Assembly (NCBI RefSeq): GCF_001578885.1
Contig: NZ_KQ969495.1
Span: 339,527-403,526 of the forward strand
DNA from: Streptococcus sp. DD12
Lineage (GTDB): Bacteria > Bacillota > Bacilli > Lactobacillales > Streptococcaceae
Reading direction: 5' to 3'
DNA length: 64,000 nt
Part shown: positions 8,846-18,970 of the stretch, one piece after another
Layout: every line of letters starts with the position of its first letter
Numbering within the stretch: position 1 is the first letter of the stretch
The notes under the pieces: model-generated
Told to the model about the DNA's origin: nothing
What the model saw: the letters and a program-made list of their open reading frames with translations, nothing else
Databases searched by the model: none
Translations under genes and position numbers: made by a program

Positions 8846-11515
8846 ATGACACAATTTTATTCAAAATTCAGCCTTGAATCTAAAAGTTATTCTTATTATG
8901 ACATCAAGAAAGCGGCAGATCAAGAAAATGTTATGGTAGAAAAACTACCATACACTATACGGATATTATTAGAGAGTCTGCTTCGTAAAGAAGATGGTGT
9001 GACGATTACGCCTAAGCACATCAAAAATATTCTGAATTTTCCAAATAGTGCGTCAGTATCCGAAATCCCCTTCAAACCTAGCCGGGTCATTCTGCAAGAT
9101 TTTACAGGTGTTCCTGTAGTGGTTGATTTGGCTTCTATGCGGGACGCTATTGTGGCCAATGGGGGAAAGGCGAGTTTGATTAACCCTGAAATTCCAGTTG
9201 ACCTTGTGATTGACCATTCTGTTCAGGTAGATAGTTACGCTTGTGACACGGCCCTTGAAGACAATATTTCTATCGAATTTCAACGTAATAATGAGCGTTA
9301 TGCCTTTTTGAAATGGGCAGAACAGTCTTTTGACAACTATCGAGCTGTTCCACCTGCTACTGGCATTATCCACCAAGTCAACATCGAGTTTTTAAGCGAT
9401 GTCGTCATTGAAAAAGATGGTATTCTTTACCCAGATTCCATGTTTGGGACAGATAGCCATACGACTATGATCAATGGAATCGGTGTACTGGGCTGGGGAG
9501 TTGGTGGCATTGAAGCAGAGGCCGCTATGCTGGGGGAGGCTTCCTATTTTCCCATTCCTGAAGTCATCGGCGTTCGTTTAGTTGGAAAATTGCCAAAAAT
9601 TGCTACGGCAACTGATTTAGCATTGACGATTACGCAGGTTTTGCGGTCAGAAAATGTCGTTGGTAAATTTGTAGAATACTTTGGCTCAGGTCTTGAACAC
9701 TTATCACTTGCTGAACGGGCAACGGTAGCCAATATGGCACCAGAATATGGGGCAACTTGTGGGTATTTTCCTATCGACGATGAAACACTGAATTATATGC
9801 GACTGACCAATCGGTCGGCAGAACAGATTCAGCTGACAAAGGCTTATAGCCAAGCCAATCACTTATTTTACAATCCTAATATCGAACCGATTTATCATAA
9901 GGTGATAGAAATTGACCTATCGACGATTCAACCATCCATCTCAGGGCCTAAACGCCCTCAAGATTTAATCCCTTTGTCTTGCGCTAAAGAAGAATTTCAA
10001 GCTGCCTTGGTGAGAGAAACAGGCGTACGTGGGTTCGGTTTAGATGGGGATGAAGTCGACAAAACTGCGACAGTTGACTATGGTCATTATAAGGAAACGA
10101 TCAAAACGGGGCATGTTGCGATTGCTGCCATTACCAGCTGTACCAATACGTCTAATCCCTATGTCCTAATGGCAGCGGGGCTTTTAGCAAAAAGAGCGGT
10201 CGAAAAGGGCCTGCGTGTGTCAGCTAGTGTCAAAACCTCTTTGGCACCAGGGTCTAAAGTAGTCACAGCTTATCTTCAGGCATCTGGTCTTCAAACTTAT
10301 CTTGACCAATTAGGTTTTCAAGTAGTCGGCTATGGTTGTACCACTTGTATCGGGAATTCGGGTAGTCTCAGACCGGAAGTTGCTAAGGCAATCACGGATA
10401 GGGATTTGTTAGCCAGTGCGGTTTTATCAGGCAATCGGAACTTTGAAGGACGCGTAAACCCTCTGGTCAAGGCAAATTTCTTAGCGAGTCCTCCTTTGGT
10501 TGTTGCCTATGCCCTTGCAGGTACTACCAATATTGATTTGACCACAGAAGCTATTGGCTTTGATAAAGCAGGGCAGGCTGTTTATTTGGAAGACCTGATG
10601 CCGAGCCGCGAAGAGATTACCACTTATGTGGAACGTTATGTGACGCGTGACCTCTTTCAAAAAGAATATGCAAATGTCTTTACAGATAGTCAAAAATGGA
10701 ATGCTATTGCAACGGAAAATAGGCAAAATTACCAATGGAATGAGGCGTCTACTTATATCCAGAACCCACCTTACTTTGAAGACCTTGGGACCGACTTGAC
10801 AATCAAGCCCCTAGACGATTTGCCTGTGCTAGCCAAGTTAGGGGATACGGTGACGACTGACCATATCTCACCAGCAGGAAATATCGCGAGAAACAGCCCA
10901 GCAGCCTTGTATTTGATGGACAATGGCATCGATTATCAAGAATTTAACTCCTATGGTAGCCGTCGTGGCAATCACGAGGTCATGATGCGGGGGACTTTTG
11001 CAAATATTCGAATCAAAAATGAACTCGCCGATGGAAAGATTGGTGGCTACACAAAATATAAAGGAGAGATTCTCCCGATTTATGATGCTGCCATGGCTTA
11101 TAAGAAGGCAGGTCAGTCTACCGTCATTATTGCCGGTAAGGACTATGGTATGGGCTCTAGTCGTGATTGGGCTGCAAAAGGAACCAACCTTTTGGGGGTT
11201 AAAGTTGTTTTGGCGGAAAGTTTTGAACGTATCCATCGCTCAAATCTCGTGATGATGGGGATACTGCCTGTCCAGTTTATGCCGGGTGAAAATGCGGAAA
11301 GCTTGGGCTTAAAGGGAGATGAGACCTTTAGCTTTGCACTGGCAGAAGAACCTCAGGTGCATGATGTTATCACTGTGACGGCAAAATCGGCTTCGCAGGT
11401 AAAAACTTTCCAGGTTTTGGTACGTTTTGATGCGGATGCTGACATTCGTTACTATAAAAATGGTGGCATCTTACCGATGGTGGTCAGAAAGAAATTGGAA
11501 GGAAGTCTGGTATGA
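8846..11515 (+). CDS. acnA: Aconitate hydratase
   Basis: Converts citrate to isocitrate using a [4Fe-4S] cluster. The 889-residue product is of the AcnA/IRP1 type: [21 protein letters not shown] and [11 protein letters not shown] in the first half, the first cluster Cys in TSCTNTSNP (about 432), the other two in [10 protein letters not shown] (about 498 and 501), and the swivel domain with [13 protein letters not shown] and the substrate-binding [10 protein letters not shown]. Its TGA overlaps the citZ ATG by 4 bases. It is the first gene of the citrate branch acnA-citZ-icd. Confidence 0.97.
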   Translation: MTQFYSKFSLESKSYSYYDIKKAADQENVMVEKLPYTIRILLESLLRKEDGVTITPKHIKNILNFPNSASVSEIPFKPSRVILQDFTGVPVVVDLASMRDAIVANGGKASLINPEIPVDLVIDHSVQVDSYACDTALEDNISIEFQRNNERYAFLKWAEQSFDNYRAVPPATGIIHQVNIEFLSDVVIEKDGILYPDSMFGTDSHTTMINGIGVLGWGVGGIEAEAAMLGEASYFPIPEVIGVRLVGKLPKIATATDLALTITQVLRSENVVGKFVEYFGSGLEHLSLAERATVANMAPEYGATCGYFPIDDETLNYMRLTNRSAEQIQLTKAYSQANHLFYNPNIEPIYHKVIEIDLSTIQPSISGPKRPQDLIPLSCAKEEFQAALVRETGVRGFGLDGDEVDKTATVDYGHYKETIKTGHVAIAAITSCTNTSNPYVLMAAGLLAKRAVEKGLRVSASVKTSLAPGSKVVTAYLQASGLQTYLDQLGFQVVGYGCTTCIGNSGSLRPEVAKAITDRDLLASAVLSGNRNFEGRVNPLVKANFLASPPLVVAYALAGTTNIDLTTEAIGFDKAGQAVYLEDLMPSREEITTYVERYVTRDLFQKEYANVFTDSQKWNAIATENRQNYQWNEASTYIQNPPYFEDLGTDLTIKPLDDLPVLAKLGDTVTTDHISPAGNIARNSPAALYLMDNGIDYQEFNSYGSRRGNHEVMMRGTFANIRIKNELADGKIGGYTKYKGEILPIYDAAMAYKKAGQSTVIIAGKDYGMGSSRDWAAKGTNLLGVKVVLAESFERIHRSNLVMMGILPVQFMPGENAESLGLKGDETFSFALAEEPQVHDVITVTAKSASQVKTFQVLVRFDADADIRYYKNGGILPMVVRKKLEGSLV

Positions 11516-12636
11516 CACAAATTGACACGAATGGTCTTAAAGATACGATTGCTTGCGATACAGGTATCTCAGCAATTGCAGATGATGAATTATCCTATGC
11601 TGGCTACAATATCTCCGAATTTATGGAGAATGAGGCTTCTTTTGAAGAAATCATCTATCTTTTGTGGCATGGGCATTTACCCAAACAGCTAGCTTTAAAA
11701 AATTTTGAAGCAGACTTGCGAAAAAATTATGAAATTTCCGACGCGGTAGAACAATGTATCCTTATCCAATCTAGACCGCATTTACACCCCATGAGTGTCT
11801 TGCGCTCGACCGTTTCGCTTTTGGGGGTATACAATGTCAAGGCCGAGGAACGAACCTTGGCAGCGACTTATCAACAAAGTATTGAGTTGATGGCCAAGCT
11901 ACCAACCATTGTCGCTAGTTTTGCCCGATTACGTAAAGGTAAACTCCCTATTAAACCAAGGGAAGATATGAATCTCGCGGCTAACTTTCTTTATATGTTA
12001 TCGGGTGAAGAGCCTACAGCACTTCAAGTTGACGTCATGAATAAGGCGCTTATTCTCCATGCTGATCATGAATTAAACGCCTCGACATTTGCAGCTCGTG
12101 TTTGTGCGTCAACCTTAGCGGATATTTATTCTTGTGTGACGGCTGCAATCGGAGCCCTAAAGGGACCCCTTCATGGTGGTGCCAATGAGCGGGTTTTTGA
12201 TATGTTGTGTGATATCCAGCAATGTGGAGATATTCAAGGTTATCTACAAGAAAAGCTAGATTCTAACGAAAAGATTATGGGTTTTGGGCATCGGGTTTAT
12301 CAGACACAAGATCCCCGTGAGATTTATCTGAGGGACATGGCTGAGACGCTAACAAAAGGCACAGAAAACGAGCAATATTTCCGAATGTCTCAAGACATTG
12401 AAGCATTTATGAAAGAAAAGAAGGGCTTAATTCCCAATGTTGATTTTTATTCAGCAACGGTTTATCATGCCCTAGGGATTGATAGTGACATTTTCACCTT
12501 GATTTTTGCGATGAGCCGTGTATCCGGTTGGATTGCGCATATCCAAGAGCAACAAAAGCATAATAAGTTAATACGTCCAAGGTCTCAGTACATTGGTCAA
12601 AGACATAGAACTTATATGCCTTTGGATAAACGGTAA
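11512..12636 (+). CDS. citZ: Citrate synthase
   Basis: Condenses oxaloacetate with acetyl-CoA. The 374-residue product is a short Gram-positive type II enzyme. Catalytic motifs are visible in order: [15 protein letters not shown] (His), [18 protein letters not shown] (His) and [15 protein letters not shown] (Asp). It overlaps acnA by 4 bases and is followed by icd after 13 bases, so all three genes form one operon that leads from oxaloacetate to 2-oxoglutarate. Confidence 0.96.
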   Translation: MTQIDTNGLKDTIACDTGISAIADDELSYAGYNISEFMENEASFEEIIYLLWHGHLPKQLALKNFEADLRKNYEISDAVEQCILIQSRPHLHPMSVLRSTVSLLGVYNVKAEERTLAATYQQSIELMAKLPTIVASFARLRKGKLPIKPREDMNLAANFLYMLSGEEPTALQVDVMNKALILHADHELNASTFAARVCASTLADIYSCVTAAIGALKGPLHGGANERVFDMLCDIQQCGDIQGYLQEKLDSNEKIMGFGHRVYQTQDPREIYLRDMAETLTKGTENEQYFRMSQDIEAFMKEKKGLIPNVDFYSATVYHALGIDSDIFTLIFAMSRVSGWIAHIQEQQKHNKLIRPRSQYIGQRHRTYMPLDKR

Positions 12637-12649
12637 TGGGAGGTGTTTT

Positions 12650-13825
12650 ATGACAGAAAAAATTCGCATGACAAATGGTCGCTTACAAGTCAGTCACCAA
12701 CCGATCATTTCTTATATAGAAGGTGACGGGGTTGGGCGTGATATCTGGAAAAATGTCCGTCTGCTCATTGATAGTGCGGTGGAGAAAACTTATGGTGGCG
12801 GTAGACGTATCATCTGGCAGGAGCTTTTAGCCGGCAAGAAAGCATTTGACCAAACTGGGGAATGGCTCCCAGCGGCAACCATTGAAGGGATTCGAGAGAA
12901 CCTTGTTGCGATTAAGGGGCCGCTTGAAACACCTGTGGGCGGTGGCATTCGCTCCCTTAATGTGGCCCTGCGTCAGGAGTTAGACCTCTATGCTTGTGTG
13001 CGACCTGTCCGCTATTTTAATGGCGTGCTAAGTCCGCTTAAGGCGCCTGAAAAGACGGATATAACCATCTTTAGAGAAAACACAGAAGATATCTATGCCG
13101 GTATTGAGTGGGAAGCAGGTAGCCGTGACGTCAAGCGCGTGATTGCCTTTCTGCAAGACCAGATGGCCGTTAAAAACATACGATTTCCGAGTTCTTCAAG
13201 TATCGGCATTAAACCGATTTCTAAGGAGGGGAGTAGGCGCCTCATTCGGGCGGCTATTGACTATGCCTTAAAGCATGACTTGAAGCGCGTGACTTTGGTG
13301 CATAAAGGGAATATCCAAAAATTTACCGAAGGTGGTTTTCGGAAATGGGGTTATGAACTGGCTCAGAAGGAGTATGGGGATGCTATCAAAATGGGACGTT
13401 TAGAAATAACGGATTGCATTGCCGATAACTTTTTACAGCAAATTTTGCTAAAACCGGAACAATTCGACGTGGTTGCCCTAACCAACCTAAATGGGGATTA
13501 TGCCAGTGATGCTTTGGCGGCACAGGTTGGGGGTATCGGAATTGCACCTGGTGCTAATATCAACTACCAAACAGGTCATGCCGTCTTTGAAGCGACACAT
13601 GGAACGGCCCCTGATATCGCCGATAAAAACCAAGCAAATCCTTGTTCTATGCTCTTGTCGGGCTGTATGATGCTAGAATATATCGGATGGCACGAGGTGG
13701 CAAAGGCTATCACAAGAGCCCTTGAACGGACCTTCGCCACCGGAATCTTCACAGCGGACTTGGCTGGGGAGCGAAAAGCCTACAGCACCAGTGCTTTTTC
13801 ACGGCAGGTTTTAGAAAATCTCTAA
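12650..13825 (+). CDS. icd: Isocitrate dehydrogenase (NADP-type)
   Basis: Oxidises and decarboxylates isocitrate to 2-oxoglutarate, the precursor of glutamate. The 391-residue product has [12 protein letters not shown] near the start, the substrate loop [47 protein letters not shown], and [16 protein letters not shown] at the coenzyme site. The chosen ATG has a GGGAGG ribosome site; a start 57 bases further upstream would overlap citZ and lacks one. With no other TCA gene nearby, the operon looks biosynthetic rather than respiratory. Confidence 0.95.
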   Translation: MTEKIRMTNGRLQVSHQPIISYIEGDGVGRDIWKNVRLLIDSAVEKTYGGGRRIIWQELLAGKKAFDQTGEWLPAATIEGIRENLVAIKGPLETPVGGGIRSLNVALRQELDLYACVRPVRYFNGVLSPLKAPEKTDITIFRENTEDIYAGIEWEAGSRDVKRVIAFLQDQMAVKNIRFPSSSSIGIKPISKEGSRRLIRAAIDYALKHDLKRVTLVHKGNIQKFTEGGFRKWGYELAQKEYGDAIKMGRLEITDCIADNFLQQILLKPEQFDVVALTNLNGDYASDALAAQVGGIGIAPGANINYQTGHAVFEATHGTAPDIADKNQANPCSMLLSGCMMLEYIGWHEVAKAITRALERTFATGIFTADLAGERKAYSTSAFSRQVLENL

Positions 13826-13826
13826 A

Positions 13827-13860
13827 AAAATATTCTGCTCTTGTAGCAGAATATTTTCTT
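13827..13860 (+). terminator. Terminator after icd
   Basis: A 12-base perfect stem (AAAATATTCTGC with GCAGAATATTTT) and a 7-base loop. The symmetric A/T flanks mean it could also stop minus-strand transcription from the gene at 13939. Confidence 0.8.
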
Positions 13861-13938
13861 GTTAGATGTATTTACTTTGCGAAAACCTTCCTCAAAAAGG
13901 AATGCTTTTCCTTATTGGCTACTTGACTGAAACATGAT

Positions 13939-14175
13939 TTAGTGTTTGTAGAGGTAGCGACCAAAGATAGCGATGAGGAGAATCGCTCCTAAAATAGAAG
14001 GAATAAGCGCCATATCAGCCAGATGAGGCCCCCAATTCCCCAAAAATAATTGCCCAATAACTGATCCCAAAAGCCCGACGAGGGCAGTGATGAAACAGCC
14101 AGGTCGCTCGTTGGAATCAAAAAAAGCACCTGCAATCGAACCGATAAAAAAACCGACACATAAGGACCAAATCAT
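13939..14175 (-). CDS. GlsB/YeaQ/YmgE family stress membrane protein
   Basis: A 78-residue, very hydrophobic protein starting MIWSLCVGFFIGSIAG, with three predicted membrane helices and the glycine-rich spacing of the GlsB/YeaQ (transglycosylase-associated) family: GCFITALVGLLGSVIGQ and PSILGAILLIAIFG. These proteins are tied to envelope stress, usually with Asp23 proteins, but none is seen here. The start at 14175 has an AGGAGGTG ribosome site; a longer frame to 14211 has none. It is a lone gene between two plus-strand operons. Confidence 0.8.
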   Translation of the reverse strand: MIWSLCVGFFIGSIAGAFFDSNERPGCFITALVGLLGSVIGQLFLGNWGPHLADMALIPSILGAILLIAIFGRYLYKH

Positions 14176-14199
14176 AAAACACCTCCTAGCTTGATCATC

Positions 14200-14208
14200 A
14201 GTATAGCA
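14200..14208 (-). promoter_or_regulatory. Extended -10 promoter of the GlsB-like gene
   Basis: On the minus strand TGCTATACT forms an extended -10, 25 bases before the start codon. Confidence 0.5.
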
Positions 14209-14326
14209 CAAGACTATAACGAAACCGTAAAGAGATGATGACGTTTGTGTTCAGGTGAATAGGCTCAGTGCTGAGAAAGAGTTTACGAAATAAGGCGATC
14301 GATTTGTTCAAGAGGCTTTTTGATGA

Positions 14327-14341
14327 AATTAACAGAAAATT
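14327..14341 (+). promoter_or_regulatory. CodY-like box at the trp promoter
   Basis: AATTAACAGAAAATT matches the 15-base CodY consensus (AATTTTCWGAAAATT) at 13 of 15 positions and ends two bases before the -35 hexamer. Binding there would be expected to block the promoter when branched-chain amino acids and GTP are plentiful. Confidence 0.6.
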
Positions 14342-14342
14342 C

Positions 14343-14370
14343 TTGACTTTTATGAAAAAAGGAGTAGAAT
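14343..14370 (+). promoter_or_regulatory. Promoter of the trp operon
   Basis: -35 TTGACT (14343-14348), 16-base spacer, -10 TAGAAT (14365-14370). Transcription should start near 14377 and run into the T-box leader. Confidence 0.8.
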
Positions 14371-14376
14371 AACAAG

Positions 14377-14638
14377 TAAATCAGAAAGTAACTGGTCAGT
14401 GATTTTCAGGGAGCCTGTGGGTGTTGCGAACAGGCAGTCAAGGCTAGTGAACATTGGGCTGATGAGAAGAGATGAGAAGGGAAGACATAACCTTCTCGGT
14501 GGGCACCCCTTACCGTGCAGCTCCTTGTTAGAGGAGAGTGAGATGATGGCCGGATTGTCGTTTTAGGCCATTAACTGAGGTGGTACCGTGTTAAACTAGA
14601 TTTAATGCCCTCACAGAGTTTTTCTCTGTGAGGTTTTT
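14377..14638 (+). promoter_or_regulatory. Tryptophan T-box riboswitch leader
   Basis: The 330 bases before trpE hold a T-box leader that senses uncharged tRNA. The T-box core is TGAGGTGGTACCGTG at 14576-14590. It is followed by a terminator hairpin. Upstream lies a long Stem I region, with AGTGAACAT then TGG at 14455-14457 as the probable specifier codon for tryptophan, which fits the operon. When charged tRNA-Trp is scarce, tRNA binding should favour the antiterminator and read-through into trpE. Confidence 0.9.
14609..14638 (+). terminator. T-box attenuator terminator
   Basis: CCTCACAGAG, loop TTTTT, CTCTGTGAGG, then TTTTTT. The stem competes with the antiterminator formed by the T-box core just upstream. 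Confidence 0.9.
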
Positions 14639-14706
14639 TGTTTATTTTTAGACCTATCTTCAAAAATGAGTAGAGATAACGAGACAGCATATGGAAAGGA
14701 AGTATC

Positions 14707-16062
14707 ATGAGAAAAATTTTACCAGCTGATACCTTGACGCCGATTTTGGCTTACATGCGTGTTCAGGGAGAACACAAGGTGATCCTTGAATCTATCCCGC
14801 GTGAAAAGGAGAACGCCCGTTTTTCTATCGTTGCTTATAACCCTGTCTTTGAAGTGACCTTTAAAGAAGGGACTTTGTATGAAAATGGGGTGGTAATTGA
14901 TCAAGACCCGTTTGAGTATTTGGATAAGGTTACGGTAAAAGGGATTCAGTCAGATTTACCTTTTGCTGGGGGGGCCATTGGTTTTGCCGGTTATGATATG
15001 ATTGGCCTCTATGAAACGATTGGTGACATTCCAGAGGATACCATTGGAACACCGGATATGCACTTCTTCATCTATGAGTCCTACTTGATTTTTGACCATA
15101 AAAAGGAAAAAGTCTATGTGGTTGAAGACAATATTTACTCGGGGCGTGACAACGATGCGGTTCGTCAGGCTCTGGGCCAAGTGGTGACAGATCTGCAGAC
15201 GCAAGCGCCAAACGAATTTACTCCTCAAGCTCTGCAAGCCTTGCAATTTTCAAACCATATCGAAAAGGAAGTCTTTATGGATATGGTGGCTAAAGCCAAA
15301 AAGCTCATTCGTGAAGGGGATATGTTTCAATGTGTGCTGAGTCAGCGCTTCTCTGCGAATTTTGAGGGAGATCCTTTGGACTATTACCGCAATTTGCGAG
15401 TCACCAACCCTTCAAACTATCTCTACTTTTTTGATTTTGGCGATTACCAGGTCATCGGAGCGAGTCCAGAGAGTCTGGTATCTGTCAAAAATGGCGAAGT
15501 GGTCACTAACCCCATCGCTGGAACACGTCCTCGAGGGGCCAATGACGCTGAGGACGTTGCTTTGGCTGATGAATTGGCGAACGATATTAAGGAAACAGCG
15601 GAGCACCGCATGCTGGTTGACTTAGGGCGCAATGATATTGGAAAGATTGCCAAGAATGGCACGGTAGCCGTTACCAAGTATATGGAAGTTGAATATTTCC
15701 GGTATGTTATGCACCTGACCAGTGTGGTCAAGGGAGAACTCCTGCCCCATTTGACTGCTTTGGATGCGCTAAAATCAACCTTACCAGCTGGTACAGTTTC
15801 AGGTGCGCCTAAGATTCGTGCCATGCGACGCATCTACGAATTGGAGCAAGAAAAACGTGGTATCTACGCGGGGGCAATTGGCTATCTGTCTGCGACAGGG
15901 GATATGGACTTTGCTATAGCCATACGGACCATGATTCTCAAAAATCAAAAGGCCTATGTCCAAGCAGGAGCTGGAATCGTCTACGACAGTGTGCCTGAAA
16001 ATGAATTTTATGAGACGATTAATAAGGCCAAGGCTATGACACGGATTGGAGATGTGCAATGA
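14707..16062 (+). CDS. trpE: Anthranilate synthase component I
   Basis: With TrpG converts chorismate and glutamine to anthranilate, the first step to tryptophan. The 451-residue product carries the feedback-site motif ILES (about 26-29), the chorismate-binding domain with NPIAGTRPRG, EHRMLVDLGRNDIGK, LPAGTVSGAPKIRAM, and QAGAGIVYDSVPE at the end. It begins the trpEGDCFBA operon; its stop overlaps trpG by 4 bases. Expression should be set by the upstream T-box and the CodY-like box. Confidence 0.97.
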   Translation: MRKILPADTLTPILAYMRVQGEHKVILESIPREKENARFSIVAYNPVFEVTFKEGTLYENGVVIDQDPFEYLDKVTVKGIQSDLPFAGGAIGFAGYDMIGLYETIGDIPEDTIGTPDMHFFIYESYLIFDHKKEKVYVVEDNIYSGRDNDAVRQALGQVVTDLQTQAPNEFTPQALQALQFSNHIEKEVFMDMVAKAKKLIREGDMFQCVLSQRFSANFEGDPLDYYRNLRVTNPSNYLYFFDFGDYQVIGASPESLVSVKNGEVVTNPIAGTRPRGANDAEDVALADELANDIKETAEHRMLVDLGRNDIGKIAKNGTVAVTKYMEVEYFRYVMHLTSVVKGELLPHLTALDALKSTLPAGTVSGAPKIRAMRRIYELEQEKRGIYAGAIGYLSATGDMDFAIAIRTMILKNQKAYVQAGAGIVYDSVPENEFYETINKAKAMTRIGDVQ

Positions 16063-16637
16063 TTTGTTTAGTGGATAACTATGATTCCTTTACGTATAAT
16101 CTGGCTCAGTACTTAGGGACCTTCACCCAAGTTGAAGTTGTCAGAAATGACGCGACTGATTTATATGACAAGGTAAGCCAGGCTGATGGCATCGTCTTGT
16201 CACCAGGACCAGGCTGGCCAGCTGATGCGGGACGTCTCGAAGATGTCATTCGTGATTTTGCAGGTAAAAAGCCCATTTTAGGGGTCTGTTTAGGGCATCA
16301 GGCCATTGCGGAAACCTTTGGTGGTAAACTCGGGCTAGCTGGTCAAGTTATGCACGGCAAGCAAAGCCAAATGACTCAAGAAGTGGCTTCGCCACTATTT
16401 GATGGGCTAGCGCAAACGTTAACCATCATGCGCTACCACTCTATTGTAGTGGACGAGATGCCAGAGGGCTTTGAAGTTGTAGCCAGAACAAAGGATGACC
16501 AAGAGATTATGGCCATTCAAAATAAGGAACTCCAAATCTACGGTTTACAGTATCACCCAGAATCTATCGGTAGCCCAGAAGGCTTGGAAATGATTCGTAA
16601 TTTTGTGGCCTTGGTGCCTAAAAAGGAGATAGGATGA
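16059..16637 (+). CDS. trpG: Anthranilate synthase component II (glutamine amidotransferase)
   Basis: Releases ammonia from glutamine for TrpE. The 192-residue class I amidotransferase has DNYDSFTYNL at the N-terminus, the nucleophile Cys77 in GVCLGHQAIAE, and the His166/Glu168 pair in QYHPESIGS. It stands alone rather than being fused to TrpD as in enterobacteria. It overlaps trpE and trpD by 4 bases each. A shared role with para-aminobenzoate synthesis is possible, but no pab genes are in the window. Confidence 0.95.
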   Translation: MICLVDNYDSFTYNLAQYLGTFTQVEVVRNDATDLYDKVSQADGIVLSPGPGWPADAGRLEDVIRDFAGKKPILGVCLGHQAIAETFGGKLGLAGQVMHGKQSQMTQEVASPLFDGLAQTLTIMRYHSIVVDEMPEGFEVVARTKDDQEIMAIQNKELQIYGLQYHPESIGSPEGLEMIRNFVALVPKKEIG

Positions 16638-17638
16638 AAGAGATTTATCAAGCGTTAGTCGCTAGAGAAGACTTAAGCCAAAAAGAGGTCGCTGCTGTTT
16701 TTGATGCGATTTTACAAGGTGGTGTGAGTGAGAGTCAAATTGCGGCCTTGCTCATGGGTTTAGCGGTTAAGGGGGAAACACCTGATGAAATTGCTGGTGT
16801 CGTCACCTCTTTAAAAGCGCACGCTGTGACCTTGCCAGAGCCTTTCTTGGATGCCATGGACAACTGTGGAACTGGTGGCGACCGTTCCTTTAGTTTTAAC
16901 ATCTCAACGACAGTCAGTTTTGTTTTAGCTGCAGGCGGGGTTCGGGTCGCAAAGGCGGGAAATCGCTCGATTTCTTCGAAATCTGGCTCGGCTGATGTCT
17001 TAGAAGCATTGGGAATCAATATTTCCGCTAGTCCAGAAGTTTTAGCACGCGCTCTAAAGGAAGTAGGTCTGGCCTTTATCTTTGCGCAAACCATGCACCC
17101 TGCCATGCGATTTATTGGACCAGCTAGACGGGCGCTAGGGATTCCGACCATTATGAATCTTGTCGGCCCTTTGGCTAACCCAGTTGATTTGAAGAGTCAA
17201 ATGATGGGGCTGTACCGATTAGAATTGCAAACATCGGTAGCCCAAGTTATGCAAAAATTAGGCAGAAAACGTGGCTTAGTGATTACAGGCCCTGATAATA
17301 TGGATGAAGCCGCGCTTTACGGAGTGAATACCTATACCTTGCTACAAGATGGCCACATTAGCCAGCACCAGTTCACCTATCAGGAATTGGGAATGGCTGA
17401 GGTGCCACTAGAGGCCATTCGTGGGGGAGATGCCCAGGAAAATGCGCAAATCCTCTTGAGCGTTCTCAACAATGAAGCCAGTCCTTATCTCGAAACAACG
17501 GTTCTAAATGCTGGTTTGGGATTTTTTGCCCATGGCAAAGTAGACGACCTACCGGCTGGGATTGCTTTGGCTCGCCAAGTCATTGCTGATGGTTTAGCCC
17601 TTGAAAAATTACACCAATTGCAAGAGGTGCAAGTATGA
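16634..17638 (+). CDS. trpD: Anthranilate phosphoribosyltransferase
   Basis: Transfers phosphoribose from PRPP to anthranilate. The 334-residue product has the helical N-terminal domain, then the PRPP loop GTGGD (79-83) with SFNIST after it, KAGNRSISSKSGSADVLEALG, and the anthranilate-site stretch HPAMRFIGPARRALGIPT. Its stop overlaps trpC by 4 bases. Confidence 0.96.
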   Translation: MKEIYQALVAREDLSQKEVAAVFDAILQGGVSESQIAALLMGLAVKGETPDEIAGVVTSLKAHAVTLPEPFLDAMDNCGTGGDRSFSFNISTTVSFVLAAGGVRVAKAGNRSISSKSGSADVLEALGINISASPEVLARALKEVGLAFIFAQTMHPAMRFIGPARRALGIPTIMNLVGPLANPVDLKSQMMGLYRLELQTSVAQVMQKLGRKRGLVITGPDNMDEAALYGVNTYTLLQDGHISQHQFTYQELGMAEVPLEAIRGGDAQENAQILLSVLNNEASPYLETTVLNAGLGFFAHGKVDDLPAGIALARQVIADGLALEKLHQLQEVQV

Positions 17639-18402
17639 GTCAAACTTTTTTGCCTAAAATTCTTCAAGAAAAAGCCATCGAAGTGGCAGACTTAGCTCTC
17701 GAAACGGTTGGAGAAGGGAGAAAGTCCTATCGTCTTTTTGACTACCTTAAGGCGCAAAAAGACCGCTTGCAGGTCATTGCAGAAGTTAAAAAAGCGAGTC
17801 CAAGTATGGGAGATATTAACCTAGATGTTGACATCATCCAGCAAGCAAAGACCTATGAGGCTAATGGGGCTTGTATGATTTCTGTTTTGACAGACCGCCT
17901 TTTTTTCAAGGGGGATCTCTCATACCTGCGAGAAGTCTCTAAGGCTGTTTCTGTTCCGACCTTGGCTAAGGATTTTATCATCGACGAAAAACAGATTGTT
18001 CGAAGCTTCAATGCCGGTGCAACGGTTATCTTATTGATAGTGGCTGCTCTGACCCAAGACCGTCTCAAAGAACTTTTTGACTTTGCAACTGGTTTGGGGT
18101 TAGAGGTCTTGGTAGAAACACATACAGCTGAAGAGTTGGCCATTGCCCATCGAATTGGGGCGGAAATTATCGGTGTCAATAACCGAAATTTGACAACATT
18201 TGACGTCTCTCTCGAACATACCAAGGCTATGGCGCCTTTGTTTGAAGCCGATAGGGTCTATGTGTCTGAATCAGGTATCTTTAGCAGTCACGATGCGCAT
18301 CAGGTGGCTCCTTATGTTTCGGCGATTTTGGTTGGAACAGCACTTATGCAAAGCACAGATGTTGCATCCACCATAAAGGAGTTACAAGTTGACAAAAGTT
18401 AA
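17635..18402 (+). CDS. trpC: Indole-3-glycerol phosphate synthase
   Basis: Closes the indole ring to give indole-3-glycerol phosphate. The 255-residue TIM barrel shows VIAEVKKASPSMG with the catalytic Lys, KDFIIDEKQI, LVETHTAEEL, IGVNNRNLTTF and the phosphate site VSESGIFS. It is not fused to TrpF, unlike in E. coli. It overlaps trpD by 4 bases and trpF by 14. Confidence 0.96.
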   Translation: MSQTFLPKILQEKAIEVADLALETVGEGRKSYRLFDYLKAQKDRLQVIAEVKKASPSMGDINLDVDIIQQAKTYEANGACMISVLTDRLFFKGDLSYLREVSKAVSVPTLAKDFIIDEKQIVRSFNAGATVILLIVAALTQDRLKELFDFATGLGLEVLVETHTAEELAIAHRIGAEIIGVNNRNLTTFDVSLEHTKAMAPLFEADRVYVSESGIFSSHDAHQVAPYVSAILVGTALMQSTDVASTIKELQVDKS

Positions 18403-18970
18403 AATTTGCGGCTTACAAACCCCAGAAGCGGTTCAGGCTGCTGTGGCGGCAGGTGCAGATTACCTCGGTTTTGTTTTTGCACCGAGTCGCCGTCAAATCA
18501 GCATCGCTAAAGCAAAAGAGCTGGTCAAAGGACTACCAGCTTCTGTCAAAACGGTGGGTGTCTTTGTAAATCCTAGCTTAGACAGCCTGAAAGAACACAT
18601 TCTTGCGGTTCCCTTAGATATGGTACAAATCCATGGCGATTGGGATGAGTCTATGGTAGAAGCGCTTGACGTTCCTGTGATAGGTGCCATTCAGGTGGCA
18701 GGTGGGCTGACACCACCAAGTGAAAAGTTGCCTTATGTCTTGTTTGATGCACCACAGGCTGGTTCAGGGAAAACCTTTGATTGGCAAGCGGTTGACCTGA
18801 CTCAGATTTCTCAACCTGTTTTTATCGCAGGTGGTTTGACCGTAGCTAATGTCCAAGAAGCGATTGCAACCTTTTCGCCCTATGCTGTCGATGTTTCGTC
18901 AGGGGTTGAAACAGCAGGTGAAAAAGACGTGACGAAAATTAAAACATTTATAGAAAGAGTGAAAGCATGA
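18389..18970 (+). CDS. trpF: Phosphoribosylanthranilate isomerase
   Basis: Amadori isomerisation of phosphoribosylanthranilate, between TrpD and TrpC. The 193-residue TIM barrel begins [14 protein letters not shown] with catalytic Cys7 and ends with the catalytic Asp in [10 protein letters not shown]. The start codon is TTG at 18389, set by the AAGGAG at 18377-18382; no ATG fits the conserved N-terminus. It overlaps trpC by 14 bases and trpB by 4, so translation is coupled. Confidence 0.94.
   Translation: MTKVKICGLQTPEAVQAAVAAGADYLGFVFAPSRRQISIAKAKELVKGLPASVKTVGVFVNPSLDSLKEHILAVPLDMVQIHGDWDESMVEALDVPVIGAIQVAGGLTPPSEKLPYVLFDAPQAGSGKTFDWQAVDLTQISQPVFIAGGLTVANVQEAIATFSPYAVDVSSGVETAGEKDVTKIKTFIERVKA

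Noticed and set aside
15444..15833. A 129-codon minus-strand frame inside trpE
   Set aside because: It is an antisense shadow of a clearly coding gene and shows no family motif or ribosome site.
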